Assembly (NCBI RefSeq): GCF_010692395.1
Contig: NZ_JAAHHS010000001.1
Span: 1 to 64,000 of the forward strand
DNA from: Moorena sp. SIO3H5
Lineage (GTDB): Bacteria > Cyanobacteriota > Cyanobacteriia > Cyanobacteriales > Coleofasciculaceae
Direction of reading: 5' to 3'
Length of the DNA stretch: 64,000 nt
Made by a program: the position numbers and the translations under genes. The notes under the pieces are model-generated. The model had not been told where the DNA came from. It ran no database searches and was given only the letters and a program-made list of their open reading frames with translations. Below, one piece after another: positions 54,166-63,153 of the stretch (positions are counted from its first letter, which is position 1; each line of letters begins with the position of its first letter).

Positions 54166-54513
54166 AGTCTGCCTCCAGAAAAAAGTGAATAGAAAATGAA
54201 AAAAAAATGAAAAAAATGATATATGTATAATAGTTATGATAATAGTATAATGTTGCAAATATATCTCAAAATTATACACTTCCCCCTCAACTGGGGAATT
54301 GAGAGTTGTCGAATGGCTGCATGATGCTGCTAGATAAGACTTCCGGAGGGTTGCCAAGGGGAGCGACTGAATTTTTCAGTCTGCTCAGTTGCGACAACCT
54401 GCTGTTACCGATGCAGACAGGGTTTGTTTGCCACGGTCAGGTTCTGGGCTTAATGAGATTTTTTCTGGACTATATACTATCTAATACTCTATATACTTAT
54501 TCAGGAGACTTTA
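54166..54513. promoter_or_regulatory. divergent promoter region of the metal transporter
   Basis: A 348-bp region between the ATPase (leftward) and binding-protein (rightward) starts. It contains ataatagt twice, 11 bp apart (54227-54246). One of them, GTATAATAGTTATGA, is a loose match (about 10 of 14) to the Zur palindrome. A purine-rich caggagac at about 54502-54509 precedes the ATG of the binding-protein gene. Confidence 0.4.
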
Positions 54514-55039
54514 ATGGGTTTTTTATTTCAGTCAAAGGCTCGTTTTGCAGGCACTTTTGCGGCAATAGCCGTTGTAGTTGGCTTGGCGGCTGGTGGCGGC
54601 ACTGCCGAGACGATCACCACCCAGAGGGAAGGGAGAAATGCCGATGAAATCGCCAATGCCGATGGCGGTACTCCGAAGGTCGTCGCCTCCTACAGCGTTC
54701 TCTGCAGCATGGTGGAGCAAATTGCGAAGGGGGTGTTGGAACCCAACTGTCTGATCGACTATGAACAAGACCCGCACACATATCAAGCTAGGCCGTCTGA
54801 CCGACGGGCGATCGAGGTGGCGGATGCCGTGTTCTACGCGGGGATGAACTTTGAGCCGTCGATTATTGAGATGGCGGAAGCTAGCACCACCGCAGCCCCC
54901 AAACTGGCGGTACACGAAGAAGCAGTCCAGGACATTATTGAAGTGGAGGAAGAAGGGGAAATGGAACCCGATCCCCACATTTGGCATGACGTTGAAAACG
55001 GCATCCGCATGGTAGAGGAAATCGAGCAAACCCTGATTA
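54514..55039 (+). pseudogene. N-terminal half of a zinc/manganese ABC-transporter binding protein
   Basis: Signal peptide (residues 1-32, AGGGTAE) and N lobe of a cluster A-I binding protein: VVASYSVLCSMVEQIAKG, DPHTYQARPSDRRAIE (His ligand) and YAGMNFEPSI. After residue 133 it enters the 127-bp segment shared with 41519-41645, then runs into foreign sequence and stops five codons later (LIIAV). The C lobe is missing here, so a secreted product could not close around the metal. Joining codon 133 to 41519 keeps the frame and gives 333 aa, the normal family length. Confidence 0.9.
54913..55039. repeat. 127-bp direct repeat, right copy
   Basis: Identical by eye to 41519-41645, in the same orientation. 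Immediately after it the sequence is the interior of the mscS gene in a different frame, so the repeat end is the exact breakpoint. Confidence 0.93.
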
Positions 55040-56611
55040 TCGCTGTTTGAGGTAGCACCGGCTGGTTCATTAACTGCTCAACAACGGGCTGATTACGCCA
55101 GTGATACCCTCAAGCAAATCATCGAGACAGCACCAACAACCATAGACGTAGAAATCGCTGGCACTGACAATTTACCAGTGATCAAGGTAAATGGTAGCTA
55201 CTTGCTATCAGTAACCACCAATGATACTGTAACCGGAAGAAGTCCCAAGGAACAAGCCCAATTTTGGCAAAGACTGCTACAGAATGCCATGAAACGGGCT
55301 TTTCTCGAACGTACCCAGGACTATATCCTGCAAGCGGTATTCTTATCCGTTGGATGTAGCTTATGGGGAATCATGTCTAGTTGGGGAGTAGGCTCGCTGT
55401 GGGATCACCGGATTAAATGGCTGTTTCACAAAAAGCTAACTAAGTCAACCCATCGACACCGTCGCCAACCTGCCTTACGTGCTGAAATTGCAGGCGGGAC
55501 TCTCATACTCCTTTTCCGGCTCACTATCCTAGTATTTACCCTGATTTATACTAGTAACCTATTTCCCCAAACTCGCCAGTTGAGCCGCCAACTTAACGAC
55601 ACATTTGTTCAAAGCTTAACGTGGGAAATCATTTGGGTGGGAGATAAACCCTATTCTGTCTTAGGCTTATTAAGCTTGATTGGGTTATTTGCTGCTCTGA
55701 TACTCCTAGCCAAGGCAGTAAAAAAAGTTTTGCGATCGCGGATTCTTCGCCTCACCAATCTCAGCCGCCCTGCGCAGGAGACTATTGCCCTGATTATCCA
55801 TTATGCCATACTCTTTATCGGTGTTATTGTCCTATTGCAGTTGTGGGGAATCGACTTTAGTTCTCTAGCTGTATTTGTCGGAGTCTTGGGTGTGGGCATT
55901 GGCTTGGGAATCCAGGGAATTGCTAAAGAATGTGTCAGCGGTTTGGTACTCATTTTTGAGCGTCCGATCCAAGTAGGGGACTTTGTGAATGTTGGGGAAC
56001 TGATGGGAACAGTAGAAAATATCGGTATTCGGAGTACAGAAATCCTGACGTTGGATCAAGTCTCAATCATTATCCCCAATTCTCGCTTTCTTGAAGCTGA
56101 AGTGGTCAACTGGACTCACAATAATCCAGTATCCCGATTAAAATTACCCGTAGGCGTGGCCTATGGTTCAGATCCAATTAAAGTACGTAGTGCTCTGATT
56201 GAGGCAGCTTCTCAACATCCAGAAATCTTAGATCAACCTGCCCCTAATGTATTTTTTACTGGATTTGGAGAAAATGCCCTCAAGTTTGAGTTGTTGGTTT
56301 GGATTGAAGACCCTCCCAAGCAGTTCCAAATCAAAAGTGAGCTTTACTTTCTGATTGAAGAAATACTACGTCATTACCATGTTGATATTCCCTTTCCTAA
56401 GCTAGATTTGCACGTCCGTTCTGGTAATTTTCCTGTAGACGTTTCACACCAGTTAATTGAGTCCCTAACTCAGCTATCTCAGGAATTGACTCAGTGGATG
56501 GCCAGACAATCCCATGGTACTAGTCACAATGGTACTAGTCACAATGGTACTAGTCACAATGGTACTAGTCACAGGAATGTTCAAATCAACAATACTTCAG
56601 ATAATAATTGA
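55040..56611 (+). pseudogene. MscS-type mechanosensitive channel, 5'-truncated
   Basis: The ORF track starts at 55178, but coding potential begins at 55040 in the same frame: SLFEVAPAGSLTAQQRADYA, typical of the periplasmic domain of large cyanobacterial MscS proteins. The N-terminal signal and start codon are missing, cut at the end of the 127-bp repeat. The channel core is intact: pore helix LAVFVGVLGVGIGLGIQGIA, then the beta domain and SRFLEAEVVNW. An internal start at 55178 or later could make a shortened channel, so activity is not excluded. The C terminus carries four 15-bp repeats (HNGTS). Confidence 0.8.
56514..56573. repeat. four perfect 15-bp tandem repeats in mscS
   Basis: The unit atggtactagtcaca is repeated four times in frame and encodes HGTSHNGTS-type residues at the C-terminal tail of the channel. 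Confidence 0.95.
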
Positions 56612-56909
56612 TAGTTAAGGGAATAGGGAACTTGATATCAGGCCAAGGACTAATAGTGACAAACAACTTATCGGGTAATTTTCAAGTTAATAACTGATAC
56701 CAAATCCGGTTTATAAAAGCTTATAAAAGTTAGTCATAAGTTAACCATTGTCAGCTAAATAATCTTTTTTGGGCATTTGACATTATGATTTTGTATTGAG
56801 TATATTATAACCGAATTTGGGATTAATCAGGGTTTAAAGGATTCTTAGAGCAGCTCAAGTGGTATTACCGTACGTTTTCGTCCCGAAACTACCGATCGCC
56901 CATTACTTA

Positions 56910-58625
56910 TTACTTGATTAATAATCCTCCCCAAGCAAGTAATAGAGAAAAAAATATCGCAGTGATCGCCTGTCTACTTAACAGCAATAAAGCAAATCGA
57001 AGAGACTGTTCTCGCGTAATAGTTAACAGAGTAACTAAACAAGGTAGCAATACTCCTGCTAGATACACCCCAGTCAAAACCTGCAATGGAGTTAACATAG
57101 CCAAGGTTTCTGGTTCGGCAAATAATAGCAGTCCATCTTTGCGAATAGAAGCTAAAATAATAGGCAATGAGGCTTCAGTGGGTAAATTAAACAATCCCAT
57201 CAAAGGGTTAATAATATTAGCTAAAGCTGCGATAGTTCCTAACCAATTCAACAAAGAAGCAATAACGGTAATAACTAAAAATATGGGAATTGCATTGAAC
57301 AAAAATTGATTAATAGTTGACTTAGCTTCGCGCCAAATTACTGACGAATCAGGAAATTCTAAAAATGCTCTTCCTTCGATTACTAGGGGATTCTGATTCG
57401 ATTTAGCTGTAGGGGAAGAAATGATGTAGGTATATATCAAGGTGGTTGCGGTTAGATACAGCAGGTAAGGAATTATCAAGTAAGGTAACTTAGCAGCACT
57501 AAAGACCCCTAAAGTTGCGCCAAACTGATAAGAACAAGCCGAACCAAAAGCGATCGCGGAAATACAAGTTCCCCTAGAACAACTAGAACAGGCACGGGTG
57601 CTAATCACCGCAGGAACATTACACCCCATACCCATAATTACTCGTACTAAATCCCGTCCCGATAACCCAAACGGACGGAGTAAAGGATTGAGAGCAATGG
57701 TAATTCGTTCTATTAAGCCACTAGCTTTATATGCGCCCAAGAATATGGCATAGAGAATTACTGTGGGCATCGCCCAAATAAACAGCAACGGACTCATAGT
57801 TATCAGTCCATACTGACCTATCAGTATTTCTCTTAACCAGATTGGGAGTTGGGATAAAGGTTTAATAACAGGAGCGATCGCACTTTGTACTATAGGATCT
57901 GCTAAGGTCGCAAAGGAGTTAGCACCCCAGACAGCAATAATCGCAGGAATAAGTAATAAAGCGATCGCCAATAACCAGCCTAGTCGAGGATGTTCTAACA
58001 GCGTTGGTTGGGGTTCTATATACCAGCCAGCCCTTGTAGGAATCCATTGGGCGGGAAAAGGATGAGGTTCTTGCAGAGAAGCAAAAATATGGTCTTTTTG
58101 TTCTGTAGTAATGTGGCGGGCATCTACAGTGACAATGCTCAGGCTAGAAGTTTCCCTCCATTCCCGAACCACTTGTTGAGGAGGACACGGGGTCTGGGGT
58201 TGCCCCAGACCCGTGAGATGTCCGTTATGAACCGTCGAGAATACCTTATCCCAGAAAGTAATCACCACAATGCCCCTTTTATCTGCTACTAAAGGTAGTA
58301 GATCTGCTAAATCTCGATCTACTTCGGTTCCCTTGACTATCAATAGCACGGTGTCATTTTCTTGTAGCTGTCTTAAAGCTTTCTTAGTAGTTACGCTGTC
58401 GGAACGATAGAGAATTCCAGGAGTATCGATAAAGGTATAGGCTTCAGATTGATAAGTGTCACAAGTCACTGTAGAACCGCGAAAATTGGCACTATGGGCA
58501 GTCTGTCCTGTAAGAGAAGCAATTAGTTGGGACTTGCCCGTACTCTCTTTACCAATAACCACAATACAATCGCGCTCTAATTTTGACGGCGTAAAAATAT
58601 TCACTTTACTTTTCAACAAACACAA
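56910..58625 (-). CDS. FeoB-like GTPase/membrane transporter
   Basis: 571 aa from a TTG at 58625; a GTG at 58601 is an alternative. A short G domain with GKESTGKSQL (G1) and FIDTPGIL (G3) fills residues 20-180. Two Gate/nucleoside-recognition domains follow with about eight helices; GMGCNVPAVISTRAC matches the FeoB core cysteine region. It is shorter than FeoB (700+), lacks FeoA, and has an unusual Cys-rich CSSCSRGTC. Its start overlaps the oxidoreductase stop by 13 bp. The Zur-like box upstream suggests zinc or another metal rather than ferrous iron. Confidence 0.82.
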   Translation of the reverse strand: MCLLKSKVNIFTPSKLERDCIVVIGKESTGKSQLIASLTGQTAHSANFRGSTVTCDTYQSEAYTFIDTPGILYRSDSVTTKKALRQLQENDTVLLIVKGTEVDRDLADLLPLVADKRGIVVITFWDKVFSTVHNGHLTGLGQPQTPCPPQQVVREWRETSSLSIVTVDARHITTEQKDHIFASLQEPHPFPAQWIPTRAGWYIEPQPTLLEHPRLGWLLAIALLLIPAIIAVWGANSFATLADPIVQSAIAPVIKPLSQLPIWLREILIGQYGLITMSPLLFIWAMPTVILYAIFLGAYKASGLIERITIALNPLLRPFGLSGRDLVRVIMGMGCNVPAVISTRACSSCSRGTCISAIAFGSACSYQFGATLGVFSAAKLPYLIIPYLLYLTATTLIYTYIISSPTAKSNQNPLVIEGRAFLEFPDSSVIWREAKSTINQFLFNAIPIFLVITVIASLLNWLGTIAALANIINPLMGLFNLPTEASLPIILASIRKDGLLLFAEPETLAMLTPLQVLTGVYLAGVLLPCLVTLLTITREQSLRFALLLLSRQAITAIFFSLLLAWGGLLIK

Positions 58626-59734
58626 TCGTTATTACAGCAAGAAAGGTCATCTAGAAACAAACCTTCTCGGCGATAGGCTTCCAAGGTCGTTGTATCGATT
58701 CCCAGACTTTGAGCGATCGCATTACCGACTACAGCAAATCGCTGCCGAAATTTGTAAATAAAGCAAAAAATCAACTTTCCGTGACGCACCGAAGGACCCA
58801 CGACAAATAATCCTGGAGTTATGGTAGACTCATCTTCTTCAGTCAGGGCTGCATAGCCATTTGACCAGTCAAATAGAGATGCGATTTGTTTTAAACTGCT
58901 GTTAAATCCCGTACAGAGAATTGGTGGTGTGGAACTAAACCACTGTTCGTACTCGCTCTCCACCACAAATCCTTTTTTTACTGCTTTGACTGCTTCAATG
59001 TGCTGTTCTCCAATTAGTTCGACCCGACCCATAGAATAAGCTATTTCTAAACGTTTTAGACTATAAGGAGACAGAGAAACACTAGGATCTGAGTCTAAGT
59101 TTAACCAGCTACTCTGGCGATCGATTAACTTTACTTTTTTCCCTAATGCTGCCAAATTTGACGCTGCATCTACACCGCTTTCATAGCCTCCCACAACTAC
59201 AAATTCTTTCCCCTTAAGCTCTGTCCAAGAACGTATTTTGGAATTATGAATGCAGAATTCTGCTCCTGGGAACGGATTAAGATTGGGATATTGAAACTCT
59301 CCTGCTGCCCAAATCACAAACTGCGAACGCAACTCGCCTTTAGAAGTTTCCAAGACAAAGCCTTTGCCTTGAGGTAAAGCTGCAATAGTTTTCACATTTG
59401 TCTCGGTTTTTATAGGTAGTTTAAAATGCTCTGCTACAGTCTCCAAATATAGGGCATATTCTTTCCCCGAAAGATGTTCTTTTCTGAAACTGAGGGCAGG
59501 AGAAGTATTTAAAACTACTGCGTTGAGATCCAGCAAGCCAAAACCATGACTGGGAAACGACGGCGTAATGAATCGCATTTCTTCAGGCCAACGCCTAAAA
59601 GAAGCCCCTACTTGATGTCGTTCTAAAATTACAAAGTTTTCAATTCCTAAATCTTTTAAGACTACTGCACAGCCAATTCCAGCAGCCCCAGCCCCCACAA
59701 TTACAACTTCAAAACGATGGTTAGTTTTGTTCAC
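58613..59734 (-). CDS. NAD(P)/FAD-dependent oxidoreductase with Cys-rich tail
   Basis: 373 aa. FAD motif GAGAAGIGCAVVLKD at about 13-27, second nucleotide motif VVVGGYESGVDAASNLA at about 178, and GLFVVGPSVRHG near the C terminus. The fold is flavin monooxygenase/thioredoxin-reductase-like (YpdA/CzcO group). The protein ends LSCCNNDCVC, a metal-binding or redox-active tail. It lies first in an operon with the FeoB-like gene (13-bp overlap), so it may reduce or hand over a metal. A Zur-like box is 35 bp upstream. Confidence 0.82.
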   Translation of the reverse strand: MNKTNHRFEVVIVGAGAAGIGCAVVLKDLGIENFVILERHQVGASFRRWPEEMRFITPSFPSHGFGLLDLNAVVLNTSPALSFRKEHLSGKEYALYLETVAEHFKLPIKTETNVKTIAALPQGKGFVLETSKGELRSQFVIWAAGEFQYPNLNPFPGAEFCIHNSKIRSWTELKGKEFVVVGGYESGVDAASNLAALGKKVKLIDRQSSWLNLDSDPSVSLSPYSLKRLEIAYSMGRVELIGEQHIEAVKAVKKGFVVESEYEQWFSSTPPILCTGFNSSLKQIASLFDWSNGYAALTEEDESTITPGLFVVGPSVRHGKLIFCFIYKFRQRFAVVGNAIAQSLGIDTTTLEAYRREGLFLDDLSCCNNDCVC

Positions 59735-59768
59735 CAGCAGACAATCTCGAATAGATACTTTATGACAA

Positions 59769-59783
59769 TTATAATCATTATAT
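59769..59783. promoter_or_regulatory. Zur-like box upstream of the oxidoreductase/FeoB-like operon
   Basis: TTATAATCATTATAT shares the exact core ATAATCATTAT with the hisI box at 42829 and keeps the 7-1-7 symmetry of Fur-family sites. It lies 35-49 bp before the start codon. Confidence 0.5.
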
Positions 59784-59885
59784 AAAAAAAAGCTAGCTTT
59801 CTAACAAACAATATTGGTGAGGAAGTGGTAAACCATGATTGACATCCTCCCACCGCTAAACTCCTTACGTGGCTATAGGGCGTTG

Positions 59886-59934
59886 CGAGAGCAAATGGAC
59901 AAAAAACAACGCGCTCTCGTATTATTATAATAAT
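59886..59934 (-). other. hairpin followed by 14-bp AT palindrome
   Basis: CGAGAGC (59886-59892) pairs with GCTCTCG (59913-59919). The perfect palindrome ATTATTATAATAAT follows at 59921-59934. It may be a second regulatory site or a terminator. The ORF over it (59731-59937) is not supported as a gene. Confidence 0.4.
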
Positions 59935-60166
59935 CAAACTAAATACTCCAGAACTGAACTAAGCGTATAAGTGGACTTATATCAAATCCGTTTGTCAAAA
60001 CCCTTTTATAAAAATCGACCAAATCTTTGTATTCCAGGAATCTATGGCTATGCAGATAAGGGTAGTTTGGGAACAGGATTTGATATGAGACGGGTATTGC
60101 TATATGCGTTCGCCTAGCGGCTCGTACCTAGCATCGCGTTTTCTATTCTGCTGCTAACGACACCTT

Positions 60167-60985
60167 TTAAACCTCTTCGGGATCAATCCCCAGCTGTCGC
60201 AGACGTTCTGCTAATCTCGCTGCCTGCTGTTGAGCCATTTCTTTTTCCTGGCGTTCCCGTTGAGCTTCTTGCTCAGCTTGCTGCAACTGTTGCTGAGTCT
60301 GCTGCAACTGATCCTGAGCCTGTTGAGCCTGTTCAGAGCCTGTGGGAATCCAGTTCCCTAATTCATCATACCAGCGTAACCATCGTCCATTCACCTCTTG
60401 GTATGACCCAGACCATACTCCTAGGCCCAGCCCTAATTCTGGCAGCCAGAATCTGTCGGTGTCCAAGCTTACTTGTTGATAGTTTAACCCTTTCAACTCA
60501 AAAATTCTTAACTCATTGGTGTATCGGCTAAACACCACATAATAAGGAATACGAAGAATACGTTCATAAACCTCCCACTTAGTCGGCGGTTGATCGATAT
60601 CCCGTAGGGTTTGCCCTAAATCTTCTGATTCCGTCGTTGGAGAGAGCAACTCCACTACGATAAATGGACTGACCCCTTCCTGCCACATCACATAACTCAA
60701 TCGTAAGTCTCGCTGTTCATAAAACCGAGACACCCCAACTACTCCAAACCAATCCGGTCGCTTGTACCATTGAGGATGACGAACATCATAGTACAGATTC
60801 AAGTCAGTCCCCACAAAGATCTGATCCCTTGGGTAACTCGGTGGAGAGAACGTCTCCCGTAATAGCTGAGGTTGAAAATCATGAAACTCGTCTGGCAAGC
60901 CTGGTTCCTCTGGATCTTCACTAGGGAGATCATACATTGTCGGCAGGGTTTCCTTGGCCGGACGAGGGGGGTCAGTTTGATACAT
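60167..60985 (-). CDS. Uma2-family (DUF820) PD-(D/E)XK nuclease-like protein
   Basis: 272 aa from the Met of MYQTDPPRP (the ORF track starts six codons earlier). The DUF820 core is visible: FVGTDLNLYYD, SPFIVVELLSPTTESED (Glu and acidic residues of the nuclease fold) and YERILRIPYYVVFSR. A Gln-rich coiled coil of about 55 residues ends it (QAQDQLQQTQQQLQQAEQEA). The family is greatly expanded in cyanobacteria, and its role is unknown despite the endonuclease name. Confidence 0.88.
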   Translation of the reverse strand: MYQTDPPRPAKETLPTMYDLPSEDPEEPGLPDEFHDFQPQLLRETFSPPSYPRDQIFVGTDLNLYYDVRHPQWYKRPDWFGVVGVSRFYEQRDLRLSYVMWQEGVSPFIVVELLSPTTESEDLGQTLRDIDQPPTKWEVYERILRIPYYVVFSRYTNELRIFELKGLNYQQVSLDTDRFWLPELGLGLGVWSGSYQEVNGRWLRWYDELGNWIPTGSEQAQQAQDQLQQTQQQLQQAEQEAQRERQEKEMAQQQAARLAERLRQLGIDPEEV

Positions 60986-61200
60986 AACAGGCAATCGGAT
61001 CAACTAGTTTTAGGGTAGCAAGAGGTTTCACTACTGATTAACTTATTAAGATTGCCAGAGTTTCAGATACGTTGAGCGGTCAGTAATGGTGGTAATGGTG
61101 CTAAGCCCATGCTGTCCTTGTGATCAGCTATTAGTTGTAAGGCCAGCAGAAGCTGACCGCTCAAGGTATAATGTGCTCCCACTTACGCGCTACCTAATTC

Positions 61201-62448
61201 TTAATTGGCACCTACACCCACCGCCGTTTTGTTGGATGTGGTTTGATCAGGAATTTCTGCGGCCATACTCACTCCATTTCCCTTCTGCCGCCACAGTGAT
61301 GTACAGACAATCTTCGAGCGATCGCAACGATCGACATATTTAGAGGCAATCTCGATTACCTCTTGCATCAGACCCTTAACCAAGGTGGTTGGTTCCAGAC
61401 CCATTTCCAAGAAGCATTTATTCTCCACAGCCAGTTCATTTTCCGCTGATTCGTTTCTCGGGTTCTCTAGATAGGAAATTTCCGCCCCAGTGATATCAGA
61501 GACAATCTTGGCCAAATCCCGTACCCGATGGGTTTCCGTCATCTGATTCAAGATTTTCACCCTGTCTCCAGAAGCCGGAGGATTTGCGATCGCTAACTCT
61601 ATACACCGCACCGTATCTTGAATATGGATAAATGCCCTGGTTTGACCCCCTGTTCCATGTACTGTCAATGGATGACCAATCGCTGACTGCATCAGGAACC
61701 GATTGAGAACCGTACCATAGTCTCCATCGTAATCAAAGCGATTAATTAGCCGTTCATCCAGCTTTGTCTGCTTGGTCTGAGTTCCCCAAACAATCCCCTG
61801 ATGCAGGTCAGTGATGCGCACCCCATCATTCTTGTTGTAGTAAGAGAAAAACAGCTGGTCCTGAGTTTTGGTCATGTGATAGATACTGCCCGGATTGGCT
61901 GGGTACAAGATCTGCTGCTGTATCATTTTCCCCTCATCCGTAGTCACTTGGATATCTAAATACCCTTCCGGAATCTTCATTCCAGCAGTACCATAACCAT
62001 AGACTCCCATGGTTCCTAAATGAACCACATGTATATCCAAACCCGACTCCACAATCGCAGCTAGCAGATTATTGGTCGCATTCAAGTTATTATCTACCGT
62101 GTAGCGCTTATGGCTAGATGACTTCATCGAATAAGGTGCAGCCCGCTGTTCGGCAAAATGAATCACCACATCCGGTTGATAGGTTAGCAATAGATTGAGT
62201 AAGCGATCATAGTCTTTGGCTACATTAAAGTTATAGAACTGGATTTGTTTGCCAGAAACCTCACTCCATGTCTTCAAACGAGTGGACATGGGCTGGTAAG
62301 GAGTTAAAGAAGTCACTTCCAACTCATTATCAATGTTGCGTCGTGACAAGTTATCAACAATTACAATGTCATGACCAGTATCAGATAGATGGAGAGCTGT
62401 GGGCCAACCACAAAATCCGTCACCGCCTAAAACTACAACTTTTTTCAT
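61201..62448 (-). CDS. sqdB: UDP-sulfoquinovose synthase
   Basis: 415 aa from the second Met (MKKVVVLGGDGFCGWP), where the NAD-binding motif begins. YHMTK is the catalytic YxxxK of the SDR family, and GTMGVYGYGTAG and YDGDYGTVLNRF match SqdB. It makes UDP-sulfoquinovose from UDP-glucose and sulfite for the thylakoid sulfolipid SQDG. No sqdX is adjacent. A cysH gene 0.7 kb upstream on the same strand could supply sulfite through sulfate assimilation, a possible functional link. Confidence 0.95.
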   Translation of the reverse strand: MKKVVVLGGDGFCGWPTALHLSDTGHDIVIVDNLSRRNIDNELEVTSLTPYQPMSTRLKTWSEVSGKQIQFYNFNVAKDYDRLLNLLLTYQPDVVIHFAEQRAAPYSMKSSSHKRYTVDNNLNATNNLLAAIVESGLDIHVVHLGTMGVYGYGTAGMKIPEGYLDIQVTTDEGKMIQQQILYPANPGSIYHMTKTQDQLFFSYYNKNDGVRITDLHQGIVWGTQTKQTKLDERLINRFDYDGDYGTVLNRFLMQSAIGHPLTVHGTGGQTRAFIHIQDTVRCIELAIANPPASGDRVKILNQMTETHRVRDLAKIVSDITGAEISYLENPRNESAENELAVENKCFLEMGLEPTTLVKGLMQEVIEIASKYVDRCDRSKIVCTSLWRQKGNGVSMAAEIPDQTTSNKTAVGVGAN

Positions 62449-62639
62449 GATCAATCTCCTGGTTGTTTCCTTACATGGTCTTTTTTGCTTTAATCGTCAG
62501 CGAGCTGCGACTATAGCATCAGGCTTTGGGAATTAACCGAGAACCAATCGAGAACCGATATATTTCCATCACCGGACTTAGTCGAGCTACGCTAACATCA
62601 CCTAATCACCTTAGTGTTACGATTACAGCAATCAGTTTT

Positions 62640-62975
62640 TTAGATGAAATCTAGTTCAGGGTATCGATCCATAATTTCCGATACCTCCTCCCTTTCAGAA
62701 GTCTTCTGATTCAGGATTTCCTTGAAGAAACGAACATAAGTGCTATAGACTTGGGTCGATCCGTCCTCATGATCAACAATGAAGAAAGGGGCTGCTTCTA
62801 CCCCGTGCTTTATAGCTAGATCTAGTCCTTCGCTAGATGGCTCACGCTCATCAGCCACCACAATCTGGTCTATGTGACCCATCAGTCCTTTTTTTTCAAG
62901 TTTTTCTACCACATTGACGCACTTGCGACAGAAATTACCGTCCTTGTTGATTTTTTTAACTAAAGTGATTTTCAT
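62640..62975 (-). CDS. thioredoxin-fold protein with CxxC
   Basis: 111 aa. The CxxC motif FCRKC at about residues 15-19 sits between a beta strand (MKITLVKKI) and a helix. VEAAPFFIVDHEDGSTQVYS resembles the cis-Pro region (A-P). Similar to glutaredoxin-like cyanobacterial proteins. It sits between cysH (179 bp upstream) and sqdB on the same strand, suggesting an electron donor in sulfur metabolism, though it may be general. Confidence 0.75.
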   Translation of the reverse strand: MKITLVKKINKDGNFCRKCVNVVEKLEKKGLMGHIDQIVVADEREPSSEGLDLAIKHGVEAAPFFIVDHEDGSTQVYSTYVRFFKEILNQKTSEREEVSEIMDRYPELDFI

Positions 62976-63153
62976 TCTGTAGTATTCAATACTGAGTTGT
63001 TTTTCAAAAGCGTAATAAAGAAAATATCACAACCCACTCCCCACTTCTACCTAAAAATTAGGATTTCAACCGCAACAAGCTTGATTGTGCCGCAATGCTT
63101 AAGTACCTGAACTGAAATTTTTTACCTAGTCTGTTAATTTCCGTGAGGGTTGC

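Noticed and set aside
54306-54647. 113-aa ORF upstream of the binding-protein gene
   Set aside because: Out of frame with the well-supported signal peptide gene and overlaps the divergent promoter.
41519-55039. Heterocyst-style excision element with its own recombinase
   Set aside because: No XisA/XisF-like, tyrosine or serine recombinase gene was found inside, and excision would restore the gene on the circle, not on the chromosome.
59731-59937. 68-aa minus-strand ORF
   Set aside because: Covers the Zur-like box and hairpin; low complexity Ile-rich ends suggest chance.
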